Source: Nageia nagi (lineage: Eukaryota > Pinophyta). From it: a DNA stretch of 64,000 nucleotides. The notes under the pieces were generated by a model. That model was not told where the DNA came from, did not search any database, and saw only the letters and a program-made list of their open reading frames with translations. A program made the position numbers and the translations under genes. Where the stretch lies: assembly GCA_050084985.1 (NCBI GenBank), contig JBITNC010000002.1, positions 34,410,001-34,474,000 of the forward strand, given 5' to 3'. Positions 24,397-36,240 of the stretch are shown piece by piece (within the stretch, counting starts at the first letter, position 1; each line of letters starts with the position of its first letter).

Positions 24397-25241
24397 TGTA
24401 GACACCTAAAAATGTCCCCTTTTTAACTAGTAAACATTGAAATAATCATAACTCTTTATACAAGCCTCAAATAAGCTTGAAAACTTCATTATTGGATAGC
24501 TCTCATCGAGTACATGCAAAACGAGTGTCACATGACCCCTTTTCGATAAAAATTGACTATTTGGCGATCGTTTTAATATTGTTATAAAACTGTTAACCAG
24601 TCGTCGGCGTTTTCCTTGAAACACCGATGTTTTGATCCAATCGTCGGCATTCGTATTCCAAACGCTGACGACTCTGTAATGGCCGAAAAGACACCAAAAC
24701 AGCAAAAGGAAGTTGGAATGCTTCATTTCTCCAAGATGAGGTGGATAGAGGGGGTCAGTTACGACCTACGGTGGCTATTCACTTCCTCTTACCAGCCTTG
24801 AAACATCTCATCCAAAATCTATAAATACTAGCCAATACAAAGCAAAGAGAGGAATTGAACCCATTTTTGAAGTAGGGTAATGCTGACAAAATCTTGTGAG
24901 CTTATACATTTTATTGTTTTATGCTAGTTTCATTTTAATACTTGTCATACATAGATGCTTTGATGTTATTGTCTTTTGCATGTGTGTAGGATTTACAGGT
25001 TGCTCATATCAAGGGAAGAAGCAAGCAACTCAAAAACAATGAAGATTTAATACTCTTTATTTTGGCACATAGCATTTGTAAAAGTCCCTTCTAAGGGCAA
25101 ATTGTAGTTTGAACTAAGATTGAATATCATTTTGCAATTACAACATGTCTATCTATGTTATATAATTTGAGGTTCAATGAAGATTGAAGAATAATTGTGT
25201 TTTATGTTATTCTACATTCCAGCTCAATTTTCATTGCAACA
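24397..25241 (+). repeat. Gyp-B 3' LTR
   Basis: 845 bp, same ends as the 5' LTR. In the CpG-rich stretch (about 24599-24687) it differs from the 5' LTR at many sites, for example GTCGGCGTTTTCC against GTCGACGTTCGAC; elsewhere the two are nearly identical. Confidence 0.95.
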
Positions 25242-25246
25242 AGAAG
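25242..25246. repeat. target-site duplication, right copy (AGAAG)
   Basis: Repeats 13323-13327 directly after the Gyp-B 3' LTR. Confidence 0.93.
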
Positions 25247-28200
25247 AATTCCAAGATCAAAGCTCAGTATGTTAAAGATCAGGCTGAGACCAACATGTTC
25301 CTTACTTGTAGTAGTTCCTAGCTAAAGAAGAAGATGTATAGTACCTAGATATTGGATGTTGTAACCACATGAGTGGAAATAAAACTTTATTTCTTAAGAT
25401 TGACACCAATGTCACAAGCTAGGTCAAGTTTGCTCACAACAAAGTACCAACATCTAAGGTAGAGGGACTATTTCCTTTAAGTCTAAAGCTAGTAAGATAT
25501 TTTATATGCCTAACACTCTTTTTATTCCTGGCCTTAAGCATAATCTATTAAGTATTGGCTAGCATAGTATAAGGGGTTATATAACCACCTTCAAAAGGAA
25601 AGGGTACACCATAGTAAAAGAGGCTACTAACTAACTAGATTATAGCCACCATTTGTTTTACTAAAAATAGGATGTATATGCACAAGATGACACTTGCAGT
25701 AAGTTGTTTAAAAGAATTCATTGATTTTGCCTGGTTAGGGCATAGGAGATTTGTCATTTAAACTTTCACTTATTGAATGGTCTACATAAATTGGTGAGAA
25801 GCCTTCCTGCCATCTCCCATACACCCAGTGAGGTTTGTGAAAGTTGCATTGTAGGTAAGCAACATAGAGTAAAGTTTTCAAAGCACCAATATAGGGTCAA
25901 GTACCCTCTTATGGTGGTGCATGCATACTTGTGTGGACCAATGTAGACTCCCAACTAAGGTGGTAAGTTAAGATATATGCTTATCTTTACTGATGACTTT
26001 TCTAGGATGAGCTGGCTTTATTTACTACGAAACAAGTCTAACTTCTTTAAGAGTTTTATTAAATTTTAAACTCTTGTTGAAAAGCAATATGGCTATTTTA
26101 TCAAGAAATTCAGAACTGATCAAGGAGGAGAATTCATTTCTAATGAATTTAAGAACTTTTACCATCAGCATGGCATTGTTAGGTAGTATACAATTGCCTA
26201 CACTCCATAGTAGAATGGAGTGGCTAAATGGAAAAACTAAATAGTTGTTGAGATTGCTAGATGTATGATTAAAGAAAAGGGCCTTCCTATTAGTTTTTAG
26301 GGTGAAGCAGTGCATATAGTAATCTATATTCTAAATAGGTCTTCCACTTAAGGTTTAAAGAACACCACTCCTTATGAAGCTTGGTTTGGTGTATAGCCAA
26401 ACATTTCTCATCTCTAAATATTTGGCTCAACCTATTTTGTGCATGTGCCAAAATAAAATAGAAAGAAGCTTGATGAAAAACCCATAAAATGCATTTTAGT
26501 GGGATACTTTGAAACATCTAAGGCCTATAGGTGTTATGATCCACTAAGTGGCAAGATTCACATCAATAGAGATGTGATTTTTAAAGAAGGGGACATGATC
26601 AATCAAGAAAATGGTGCTAAAAAATACCACTACTAAATTCCAACTTGATGAAGATTATGAACCACCTCACACTACTACACCTCCTCCTCCTCAACCTTCA
26701 TTATCATCTTCATGAGGCACTAGTTCACCACTGTAGGCATAGCCAAACCAATCTCCTGCTACTTACACTTCACCAACAAAAAATAAGTGGATAAATAATT
26801 GCTATCATCTTCCATCATTGATGTTGGATAAAGATCTCAATAAGAGAATGACTTGTTCACAAACTAGAGATGGAAATCAAGAGGTAAATATCTCTTATGC
26901 ATTAATGGCTTCATTTGTTGAGCCTTCCTCATATGCTAAAGTTGTTGCTAATGAGGGTTGGAAGAAAGCCATGGAAGATGAGATTGAGTAAATCTAAAAT
27001 AATGACACCTAGGAACTTATGCCTACTCCCAAAGATAAGAAGGTAATTAGTATCAAGTGTATTTACTAATTGAAGCATAATCCTGATGGGAGTATTGCAA
27101 AACATAAATCCCATCTAGTTGCTAAAGGATATGCTTAAAAGGAAGGGCTAGATTATGATGAGACTTTTACCCTGATGGCTCGGCTAGAGATAGTGAGATC
27201 TCTATTTTCACTTTCCTCTTATTTTGGATTGATAATTTATCATATGGATGTCAACTACTTTTCTCAATCGATATTTAAAGGAGGTTGTTTATGTAAAGTA
27301 GCTTGAAGGATTTATTATTCTTGATCAAGTAGAAAAGGTGTATAAACTCAAAAAGGCTCTTTGTAGCCTTAAACAAGCATCCTGAGCATGGTATGCCTAA
27401 ATTGATGGTTACCTTCAAAAAAATAGTTATCAAAAAATGCTCAATGGAAAGCACATTATACACAAAAGTTGAGGGTAGCAACTTCTTTATTTTGTACTTG
27501 TATGTTGATGATATTATTTTTACTAGCACCTCTAATGCTATGATAGATCAATTTAAGAATGCTATAATCAATAAATTTGAGATGAGTCATATTAAAGAGA
27601 TGAACTATTTTATTAGCCTACAATTCAAGCAATACTCCAATGGCACTCCATCTAAATAAGTGGAAGATTTGGTGGCCCACTCTAGGATGCAAAATTGCAG
27701 CCTAGTTGATACACCAACCATTGTTGAATCCAAGCTATTGAAGGAAGACTCCTCTCCATATGTTGATGCTATTATGTACCAATCCTTGATATATAACCTT
27801 ATGTATCTCACTACCACTAGACCATACATCATGTTTATTTTCAACAAAGTAGCTCATTTCATGCACTCACCACATAAGATGTATTGGATTGCAGTAAAGA
27901 GAATCCTGCACTACATGAGTCATACACATCAATATGGGCTTTAGTATAAATCCTTAGACCAATCAATGTTATAGGCATTTACAAATGTTGATTTGGTCAG
28001 ATGTCTTGATGATCAAAAGAGCATGCTAGGCTATGGATTCTTCTTTGAAGAATATTTAGTCTCTTGGAGTAGCAAGAAATAATCCACTATTGCACTTTCA
28101 TTAGTAGAAGCTAAGTATATTGCTTCCTTCGCCACTTGCACATAAGCCATTTAGATTTTCCATTTGTTTGAATATTTGGGCATAGATATTGATCTCCCCA

Positions 28201-28440
28201 TTTTAGTGCACTATGATAATCTTAGCATGATTACCATGACCAATAACCCTATGTTTCACAGCAAGACAAAGCACATTGAGATACACCATCACTTTATGAG
28301 AGATTTGGTTGAAGATGGCTTTATCCAAATTCATCACTATCCTACTGATGCTCAAATTGTAGACATCTTTATAAAACCATTACTTAGTGATCATTTTTGC
28401 TACCTTTAGAGCCAACTTGGAGTCCGTACCTTAGACATTC
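25247..28440 (+). pseudogene. Cop-A pol remnant: protease, integrase, reverse transcriptase, RNase H
   Basis: The copia order is kept. Protease: YLDIGCCNHMSGNKTLF at 25342 (DSG now DIG). Pre-integrase and integrase: HLNFHLLNGLHKLV, SEVCESCIVGKQHRVKF, then the catalytic neighbourhoods FTDDFSRMSWLY (about 25988) and FRTDQGGEFIS (about 26112). Reverse transcriptase: KAMEDEIE, KHKSHLVAKGYA, and YVDDIIF at 27501. RNase H and C-terminus: ALSLVEAKYIAS, then KTKHIEIHHHFMRDLVEDG before the stop near 28409. There are many in-frame stops, mostly TAG/TAA, and several frameshifts. Protease-integrase-RT-RH order identifies Ty1/copia. All enzymes are dead. The frame continues the gag at 12444-13322. Confidence 0.92.
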
Positions 28441-28570
28441 AAGGGGCAAATCTTGACTAGCACATGATATTGGTTAGACTCTATATATATTACATATGCC
28501 TTTAACTTTATTTTCTTTTTCATTGTGTTTTTTGGCTAAAAGAGAAAGTGTTCTCATTTTTCATGGAGAT

Positions 28571-28582
28571 CAAGGGGGAAAT
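28571..28582 (+). other. Cop-A polypurine tract
   Basis: CAAGGGGGAAAT lies directly before the 3' LTR start TGGAAATATT. Confidence 0.8.
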
Positions 28583-29080
28583 TGGAAATATTATTCTCTA
28601 TTCTCAAGCATTATTGGGAAACTTCAGGCTCAATTGCTCAACTTTGAGTGTTGCTGATCTCCATTCCTAGGATCTATGTAAACCTCCATTCGTTAGGTAT
28701 TATCACCATCTTTGGGCTCTATATTAGAGTATAGAACTTAACATGCTCTAGTTTCAATCCTATCTTCTAGAATGGATCCTTCCACTCCAAGCATTATTTA
28801 CTTCGCACACTTTAAGACTTTGAGATTGGAAGACTTACGTCTCGAACTTCAAGCTATGTTCATTTCCTACAGGATATGCTTCCTTTAGGTGTTAGGCTAC
28901 CCTAGATCCTATTCACATTTCAATAGGAATTTTAGCTCTAGTATATAGCTATTTTAGGCTCTATTATACCCAAGACTTATTGTCTCTAGGACTTACTACT
29001 TTCAAACTATGGGACTTGTTATACCCACTGATTTAGGTGAATGACATCATCATTTTAGACCCTAGACCTTAGGTCTTGTT
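28583..29080 (+). repeat. Cop-A 3' LTR, truncated
   Basis: Aligns with 11381-11880 from TGGAAATATTATTCTCTATT through GACCCTAGACCTTAGGTCTT. It stops where the Cop-C1 LTR begins at 29081; the remaining half (homologous to 11881-12410) was not found beyond Cop-C1. Nearly all CpG-containing words of the 5' LTR are changed here to TpG/CpA or other AT-richer words. Confidence 0.85.
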
Positions 29081-29581
29081 TGTTGAAATGTATAATGCAT
29101 TATTGTAAAGGTTTTGTAATAATATTTTATGTAAGTTCACTAATACTTAAGGGTATCATTTGGTACCTTAAGTATTTAAGTGAATATGATAATGTAACTT
29201 GGCCTACAGTCCATGTCATGAGCATGCCCCTTGAGTAAAAGAGAGTTGCATGTCATGCCTTTTTACATTGGGTAAAAGGATGATGCAAAGAAGAATTTTG
29301 GCCTATAAATAGAAGGCTCCCTCTTTGTGATCACACACCAATTTGTGGAGTAAATTTATGCTATAGAATAGTGTTTAAGAGATGATATTAGAAGATTTGT
29401 AAGAGTTCATATTTATGAATGAAATGAGATCTAGTTAGTGGATGTACTTCTAGTTGGAGGAACCACTTATATCTTGAATTATCTTTGTGAGATTTCTTTG
29501 TGAGTTATTTAGATGTGATTTGTGAGCTTACATGTGATCTTGGTATTATAGGTTTTTGTATGTTATAGTTCAATCCCTTCA
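29081..29581 (+). repeat. Cop-C1 5' LTR
   Basis: Starts TGTTGAAATGTATAATGCAT and ends CCCTTCA, 501 bp, directly before a primer site. It aligns with 54137-54690. A TATA-like CCTATAAATAGAAGGC lies near 29303. Confidence 0.88.
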
Positions 29582-29582
29582 T

Positions 29583-29597
29583 TTGGTATCAAAGCTC
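29583..29597 (+). other. Cop-C1 primer-binding site
   Basis: TTGGTATCAAAGCTCC just after the LTR, a variant of the TGGTATCAGAGC initiator-tRNA-Met site. Confidence 0.75.
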
Positions 29598-30120
29598 CTT
29601 GGAGGCTCATCTTCACATCCTTGGTTTGGAAACTCTTTTTCAACATGGAGGTATTCATTCCTTATTTTACATCTCATTCATTCATTATTGAGGTAAAACT
29701 AAGAGAAGGTATAGATTCTTTCCCTCTTATTTATTTTGTATTACATCATGCTACTAACATATTATTTGCTATGTGTTAGTTCCTTTGAACATAATATGGA
29801 TAACAAAATTGCAAATTGTTTATTTATGCTATCCTCCTATGTTACTTGCAATTCTTTTTTAATTGCTACAATTTTTAATAAAAGGGGTTAGTTTATAAAA
29901 ATTCCATTCTTTGTTTCAAATGGTACTTCTTTTGAGAAATAATATCTTAAGAAAAGATATTGTATTTTACAATATCTCCTTTTTATTTCTATACTATCTT
30001 TGTAGAATTTTTTTTAAAGGAAAACTTCTCTTTGAAATATATCATATAGTTAATGATAGCAAAAATATTAGATAATTTGGGAAATTATAAATATATTTTT
30101 ACAAATATATAGTTCTTTTG

Positions 30121-30164
<44 letters not shown>

Positions 30165-32361
30165 TTTTTTTGAGGTGGCTTTCTCCTTAAAAATTAAAGG
30201 GGAGCTGGACCACTAAGTTTGGTGGCTCCACCTCCTATCCTTGAGTAGCGCCACCACCAATTTCTTTTTCTAGCTACCATTTTTTAACCTTTGTTAGCAT
30301 GCACCATCATGGGAGCTCTATTCTCCCCCCTTCAAAATCTACAAGCATTATATGGTTTGGCTTGGTTATTTTTTTCCTCACCCTTTGTTGCTTTACACAT
30401 GGCTTGTAGTGTGTAGGCCAATGCCATGGAGGAGATGGATGCGCAGAGCTTTATGCATGGCCTATTGACCTACTACCAGCTCATTAAACCTCATATTCCT
30501 ATTGTAATTACTCCATGAGCTATTAAAAAGTATCACAACCTTCTCACACATATCCCTCTCTCACTGCTCACTCCAGTTCTGCTCCTTCATGTGGCATAGT
30601 TATTTTTAAAAAAAAAATCCTACACACATAGCTCCTATACATTAGCTTTTGAAGCCCTTTTTTTTTATTTTTGCTCATGTTTTGTAATATCCCCATGAGG
30701 GGATGAAAGCAAAGGGAAGGGCTAATAATGGTCTTCACTCCTTACTCGACCTTCCTCTCTTTGCACTACACCCTCACCCTCTTTTCAGCCCACTCTTACC
30801 ACTCGTGGCTCCTTGTTGCCTCCACTATGCTACTCTCTTAACATTTTTTGGTCAAGTTTTTTATTTAATGCTTTTTTGCTTGCTTGCACTTTTCTTAAAA
30901 ACTTGTTAATACACTTAGAAGTATTAACTCCTTTTGCAAAATATATACTCCAAATTTAATGCATATGTACTTGCACATCATAAGTTGCATTTAAGATGTT
31001 ATCACTACTTGGTCTCCTATTTTTTTAAAATGATGCAACTATAAAGGGAAGTTTTTAAAATACACATATTATTTTTTTATTCTTAGGAGTATAATTTTTT
31101 TTTTGCCTTGGTGATACCTCTAAAGTATGGCAATTTTTTTACCTTCATAATTTACTTAGGTAAAATGATAATTGTTTGGTGTAAATATTTTGTTTACTAA
31201 GGTAAAACTAGTAATTTGTTTTACTTAAGTATCTATTGAAGAGATAATGTAGCCTAAATTTTTTAAGTAAAAAGGAGGAATGAACTTTTATGTTTTTTAC
31301 TTAAAAAATATTAGAGTTTTTATGAATGGATACATGCTTAAGTTTTTGATATCTCTCTAATCACTCATTTTTTTTATAAATAACTTATGCAAAGTTAATG
31401 GATGAACTTATGTAAACTATGGAATGATGCATGCTTACTACTTAATTTAATGGAATGATGCATGCTTATTACTTAAATTTTAAGCTACAAGAATGATGCA
31501 TTTGATAACTTTCTAATTTTTACTTATGTAAAGTATAGAATGGACTTATGCAAAATAAGGAATGATGTAAAAATATCCTTTAGCGGTTGGTAAACAAAAT
31601 CCATTGGATTTTTAGATGTCAAATTACAAATGGATGATGTTTCATTTATGCACTTTACTTAATGTTTTGCACTTTTACTTTATTTATTTATGCAAAAATC
31701 ATAAATATTAATTGAGAAACCCTCTAAAATGAATACATCTACATGTACATTCTACAACATGACTTGTTTGGAGAGTCATAAGGTGAGGATAGATAGACTA
31801 GAGCCTTTAAATCCAATGATCCAAATGGTGAAGAGTTTCTACTTCTCAATTGCCTCTAAGTCCTCTATTGGTCTAGACATAATTCAAATAGGTGAATAGG
31901 CATGTGTGTAGTGATACCACATGTTTGTATGTCTATTTAGGGATTATCTTGATAACCTAGGAGGATAACTTAAAACCTAATCAAGATTAATAATTTGCTC
32001 GATCCAATATACATCATAACTTTGAAAAATTATAGGTATTTCTCCTTATGAGAGTATAATACTGAACAAGGTAAACTGGTTGAGAATCGGTAGTACTTGG
32101 GCTCCTCTTGTGTGGGAATCCAAGTGAAAGCTTAATTTTAAACAAGAAAACATACCTCAACAATATCACTCTACATCTATAGTTCTTGAAATGAGAAATG
32201 TATTTGGCTAAATGGATTATTATTTGAGTTGTAAAACATTTGCACTAGTGAATCAAATCAAGCATGTCTTAGTTAATTAAATGTAACATAATAAAAACTT
32301 AAGATATAATGTTATTTATTGAACCACATGCTTATTTATTTTTCACATTCTTGTGTAGCAA
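29598..32361 (+). other. Cop-C1 long leader (2.8 kb)
   Basis: Between primer site and gag ATG there is no supported ORF. It holds an (AT)n tract (30123-30162), a pyrimidine-rich zone (about 30190-30900) and a short duplication GGAATGATGCATGCTTACTACTTAA (about 31420-31470). A block at 31735-32165 aligns well with 57705-58160 of Cop-C2. The sequence TTTCACATTCTTGTGTAG just before the ATG looks like a splice acceptor. The 68-codon frame at 30703 is not credible as a gene. Confidence 0.7.
30123..30162. repeat. (AT)n microsatellite
   Basis: About 20 AT dinucleotides inside the Cop-C1 leader. Confidence 0.95.
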
Positions 32362-33290
32362 ATGGGAGACTCTTTTTTACCTAAACACATTCTTGATGGT
32401 TCCAACTTTGGAATTTGGAAACTACGAATGAGAGATAAATTGTAGGCAAGGAACCTTTGGCAAACAGTGAATGAGAACCTTGTATCGCCTACAGATGAGA
32501 AGGCACTTAAGGTTAACAATACAAAGAATGAGTTGGCAACCTCCATGATCTTCTATTCAATTTTATATTATGTGCTTTTAATTATTTCCTCTTCAACCTC
32601 AGAAAATGAAGCTTGGGATAAGATTAAATAAATCTACCTTGGTTCATAGTTTTCAAGAAGGTTTACCATTCTCCAAAAGTTGATTCAATCTTATCAAAGG
32701 GAAGATAAAAATGTGGTTATCTACCTTAATAAAATCATTGATCTAAGGACCCAACTTATTGCTTGTGGATGCAATTGGATCAATGATAAGTTCAAGGTCT
32801 ATCATTCTTCAAAGCTTTTCTTCAAAGTTTGAAAACTTTGTTATGGTTATGAAAATAAAGCTTGATGATGATGAAGAATTCCTCTCTCGTGAGAACCTTT
32901 CTAGTCTACTTTTGAAGCAGAAAAAAACCCTTAACAAAAAAGTATTGATTTCTTCTTCTAAGGATAATAACATTGCTCTTAGAATGACCAAAATACTTTT
33001 CAAGAATAAGTTCAACCATCAAAAGAAATCTTATCCTTCTTCCTCTAAAATGTTTGAGAAAAGAAGTAATGGAAACAACAATAGTAAGAATAATGGCAAC
33101 AATAGTAACAATAGCTACAAGAACAACAGCAACAACAACCTCTTCAAGTAAAGAGATGGAAAAGGCAAAGCAAATAGTCCATATCTTAAGAAATAGTTTT
33201 ATGGTAATTATAACTATTATGGCATCCAAGGTCACAAAGAAATTGAATGATACAAAAAGAGAAAAAAAAGAAAAGAAAAAAATAACATAA
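32362..33290 (+). pseudogene. Cop-C1 gag (Ty1/copia)
   Basis: The ATG at 32362 opens MGDSFLPKHILDGSNFGIWK, the N-terminal copia gag signature. ARNLWQTVNENLVSPTDEKA, NEAWDKIK and FTILQKLIQSYQREDKNVV follow, then the conserved IIDLRTQLIACGCNWIND (about 32740). The tail is Asn/Ser/Lys-rich. The zinc knuckle is degenerate: the Cop-C2 copy has CNFCGIYGHRESYC where this one reads NYNYYGIQGHKE. Internal stops (TAG after RMRDKL; TAA after DKIK) and a frameshift near 32800 inactivate it. Confidence 0.9.
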
Positions 33291-36240
33291 AAATGTAAAA
33301 AACTTCAAAGAAAAGAAGAATATTCAAGTTAGTTTTATTGTAATGCTCTACTCCATATCTTGCATTTTTTTATCTAATTGGATTGTTGATTTTGGTTGCA
33401 CTAATCACCTATACTTTGAAAAAGATAATTTTGAGAACTTTCATAAGTATAGAAAAGATACAGTTGTGATAGGTGATAAGTCTTCCTTTGAAATCTAAAG
33501 AATCAAAAGTGTGTTGATTCATAGAAAGGTTCTTGATAATATGCTCTATTCTTAAGCTTAGTATGAACCTTCTCTCCATGATTCAAGTTGCTAAAAAAGG
33601 GTACTCTTTTAAATTCAACTCTCAATCTTGATGCATTAAAAAAAGACTTACCATGTTAGTTAAAAGATCAGTGAAAGATGATCTCTACATTATGGATCAA
33701 GTTCCATCAAAGATGTGTCTTGCTCCAAGTGTGTGTTCTAGAGATAATCTTTGGCATAATGTTTAGGTCATCTTAACTATAAGAGTATTCAAACCATGAA
33801 AGACCAAGAACTTGTAAAAGGTTTTCCTTCAATTTCATCTTCAATTAGTCTATGTGAGAAGTGCATCCTCAACAAGATGCATAGGTAAAAGTTTGAAAAA
33901 GATAAGACAACAAGAGCATCTTAACGTCTTCAACTTGTGCATTTAGATTTGATGGGTTTGTTTTTAACTAAGTCACTTGAAGTAGTATCTTATGTCTTGA
34001 CCTTCATTGATGACTTTAGTAGGATGACCTTTGAGTATCTACTTGAGCATACGGATCAAAGTTTTGAGAGTTTTAAGGTTTATAAGGCTTTTGTCAAAAA
34101 TCAAAATAACCTTAAAATCAAGATGTTGAGATCAGATAATGGAGGATAAAACAATAGCAATGAGTTCAATGACTATCATGCTAAGTATGGAATCAAGAGG
34201 TAGTTTATGATTCTTTACACTTCTCAGTATAATGGTGTTACCAAAAGGAAAAATAAGATAATTATGGAGATGGCTAGATGCATATTGGGTAATCTTTCTA
34301 GTTTCTTATGGGATGAAGCTATGAGCACTACTATTTACACCTTAAATAGATATACCATAAAATTCATTTAGGGTAAAACTCCTTTTGAGGCATGGTTAAG
34401 AATAAAACATAATATTTCTCACTTTAGGGTATTTGGTTTTGAAGCCTTATCCTACATTACTTTTAAAAAAAGTAAAAAGTTGGATAAAAGAGTTGAGAAG
34501 TGCATCTTTATGAGTTATGATAGTCAGTATAGAGGTTATAGGCTCTACTCTCCATCCTATAAATCAATGTTTATTTCAATAGATATCAATTTTAATGAAC
34601 TTCCTAAAGAATCTATTTATAATGAGGATGTGGATGATCCAAAGGACTCTTTAGTTACACCTAGCTGGTTTTATATTGATGTAGAAAAGTCACCTCATGA
34701 GCAAAATTCTCCAACTCAAAGGGTAATAAGGAGCATGATCTTGAACAAATTCTTATTTACTAAGATTGACAACAAACATGAGACCTAATATTTTAAGGAT
34801 GCTTCTAACCATGAGTGTTTTGGTAGAAGCCATGAAAGTAGAGTATGACATGCTTATGAAAAATGAAACTTAGGATTTGGTTCCTTATCCCAATGAGAAA
34901 AATGTGATTGGCAATAAGTGGATCTATAAAGTTAAGCACAATTCTATTAAAGATATAGATAAATTCAAGGCAAGGTTAGCAACCAAAGGTTTTGCTCAAA
35001 AATACAATGTAGATTTTGAAGAAACCTTTGCTCCCGTGGCAAAGATGCATACTATGAGAATTATCCTTGCTCTTTCTAAAGCTGAAAGATGAAAAAAATT
35101 TTAACTTGACATCAAGAGTGCATTTATTAATGGAAATTTAGATGTAGAAATCTTTATGAATCAACCAAAAGGGTTCATTATGTAAGGTAAAGAGTCCCTT
35201 GTGTGCAAGCTAAAGAAGTTATTATATGGACTTAAGCAAGCACCTAGAGCCTAGTACAAGAAGATTTCAAGGTACTTTGCATACATTAGATTCTTTAAGT
35301 TTTTTTTTACTTTGATCTATATGTGCTTAATCAAGGAAAAGATGTAATCTTGATTATCCTTTATGTGGATGATCTTTTGATTAATGGAAACAATAATGAA
35401 ATCATTTAAGAGTGCATATCCAAACTTAAGGCAACATTTGAAATTATTAATCTTGGTCTCTTGCACTACTACCTTGGAATGTAAGTATATATCAGATATA
35501 TTATAGAAGTTTAGAATAGAGGAGTGTAGATATGCTATGATCCTAGTCTCTTTTAGAATCACTATTTCTCTTACCTCTAACTCTTAGTTGGCTAATGCTA
35601 CTGCTTACAGGCAATTAATTGGTAGTTTTTTGTATTTGACTATTTCTAAGCTAGATATTACCTTTCCAATGAATCTGATGGCATGATTCATGTAGAAACC
35701 ATATGTTGAGTACCTCAATGCTATTAATCAAATTTTGAGGTATGTTATAGGGACTAAAGATCTTACTCTCAAGTATTCTAAGTTGCCCTATTTTGTTCTC
35801 TTTGGATTCTTAGATTCTGATTATGGCAGAGATACAGATTATAGAAAATCAACCTCTACATATGTTTTTAGCATTGGTTTAGGTGCTATCTCTTGGGCTT
35901 CCAAGAAGCAACCTATTATTTCTCTTTCCACCATAGAAACTAAATACCATGCCATGTTTATTATGCCTAAGAAGCTATTTGGCTAAGGTATCTTCTAAAA
36001 CAAATTAGGTATGAGAAAGTTAGCTCATCTTTTTTTTAACTAAGAATCATGTGTTCCATCAAATAACAAAACATGTGAAAATATAAGAACATTTTATAAG
36101 GGATAAGGTTATTGATGGCATCATACACCTAGAGTATTGTCCATCCACCTTGAAATCCATTGATTTATTCACCAAGCCCCTCTTAGAAGCTTAGTTTTGT
36201 AAGCTTAGTGATGCTATTAGGTTGGTGAATTTGCCATCAA
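33291..36240 (+). pseudogene. Cop-C1 pol remnant: protease, integrase, reverse transcriptase, RNase H
   Basis: Protease NWIVDFGCTNHLYFEKDNFE (Asp codon 33388; DSG now DFG). Integrase: LVHLDLMG, then FIDDFSRMTFEYLLEHTDQS (about 34003) and MLRSDNGG (about 34131) with two catalytic Asp, and ARCILGNLSSFLWDEAMSTT for the Glu region. Reverse transcriptase: NVIGNKWIYKVKHNSI, ARLATKGFAQKYNVDFEETF, DIKSAFING, LLYGLKQAPRA and LYVDDLLINGNNNE (YVDD at 35362). RNase H: SDYGRDTDYRKSTSTYVFS and SWASKKQPIISLSTIETKYH (35735-35986). The order defines Ty1/copia. Stops and frameshifts are spread throughout. Coding similarity ends near 36210. The purine-rich CAAGAGGGAGTGAAG (36238) could be the polypurine tract, but no C-family 3' LTR follows. 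Confidence 0.92.

Larger units (their letters stand above)
13328..25241 (+). mobile_element. Gyp-B: complete non-autonomous Ty3/gypsy (Tat/Ogre-like) element with gag-protease but no pol
   Basis: The 11,914-bp element has two 845-bp LTRs, a primer site, a 1.9-kb leader, one long gag-protease frame, a 4.3-kb non-coding 3' part, a polypurine tract and AGAAG target duplications. The gag type and the protease-linked YNILLGRPWI motif resemble the Tat/Ogre lineage. Such elements normally continue into reverse transcriptase, RNase H and integrase. None of their motifs (YxDD, integrase DDE neighbourhoods, HHCC finger) is visible in any frame between 20046 and 24396, although the gag-protease frame is well preserved with only four stops. 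Loss of pol therefore predates insertion, and mobilisation in trans is inferred. It sits in the gag of Cop-A, so it is younger than that element. Confidence 0.9.

Noticed and set aside
30123-30162. Possible CRISPR-like or origin-like repeat tract
   Set aside because: Simple dinucleotide repeat in a plant retroelement leader; no spacers or associated genes. CRISPR does not apply here.
32809-33290. Minus- and plus-strand frames rich in Ile/Val or Thr/Met
   Set aside because: Shadows of the Asn/Ser/Lys-rich tail of Cop-C1 gag.
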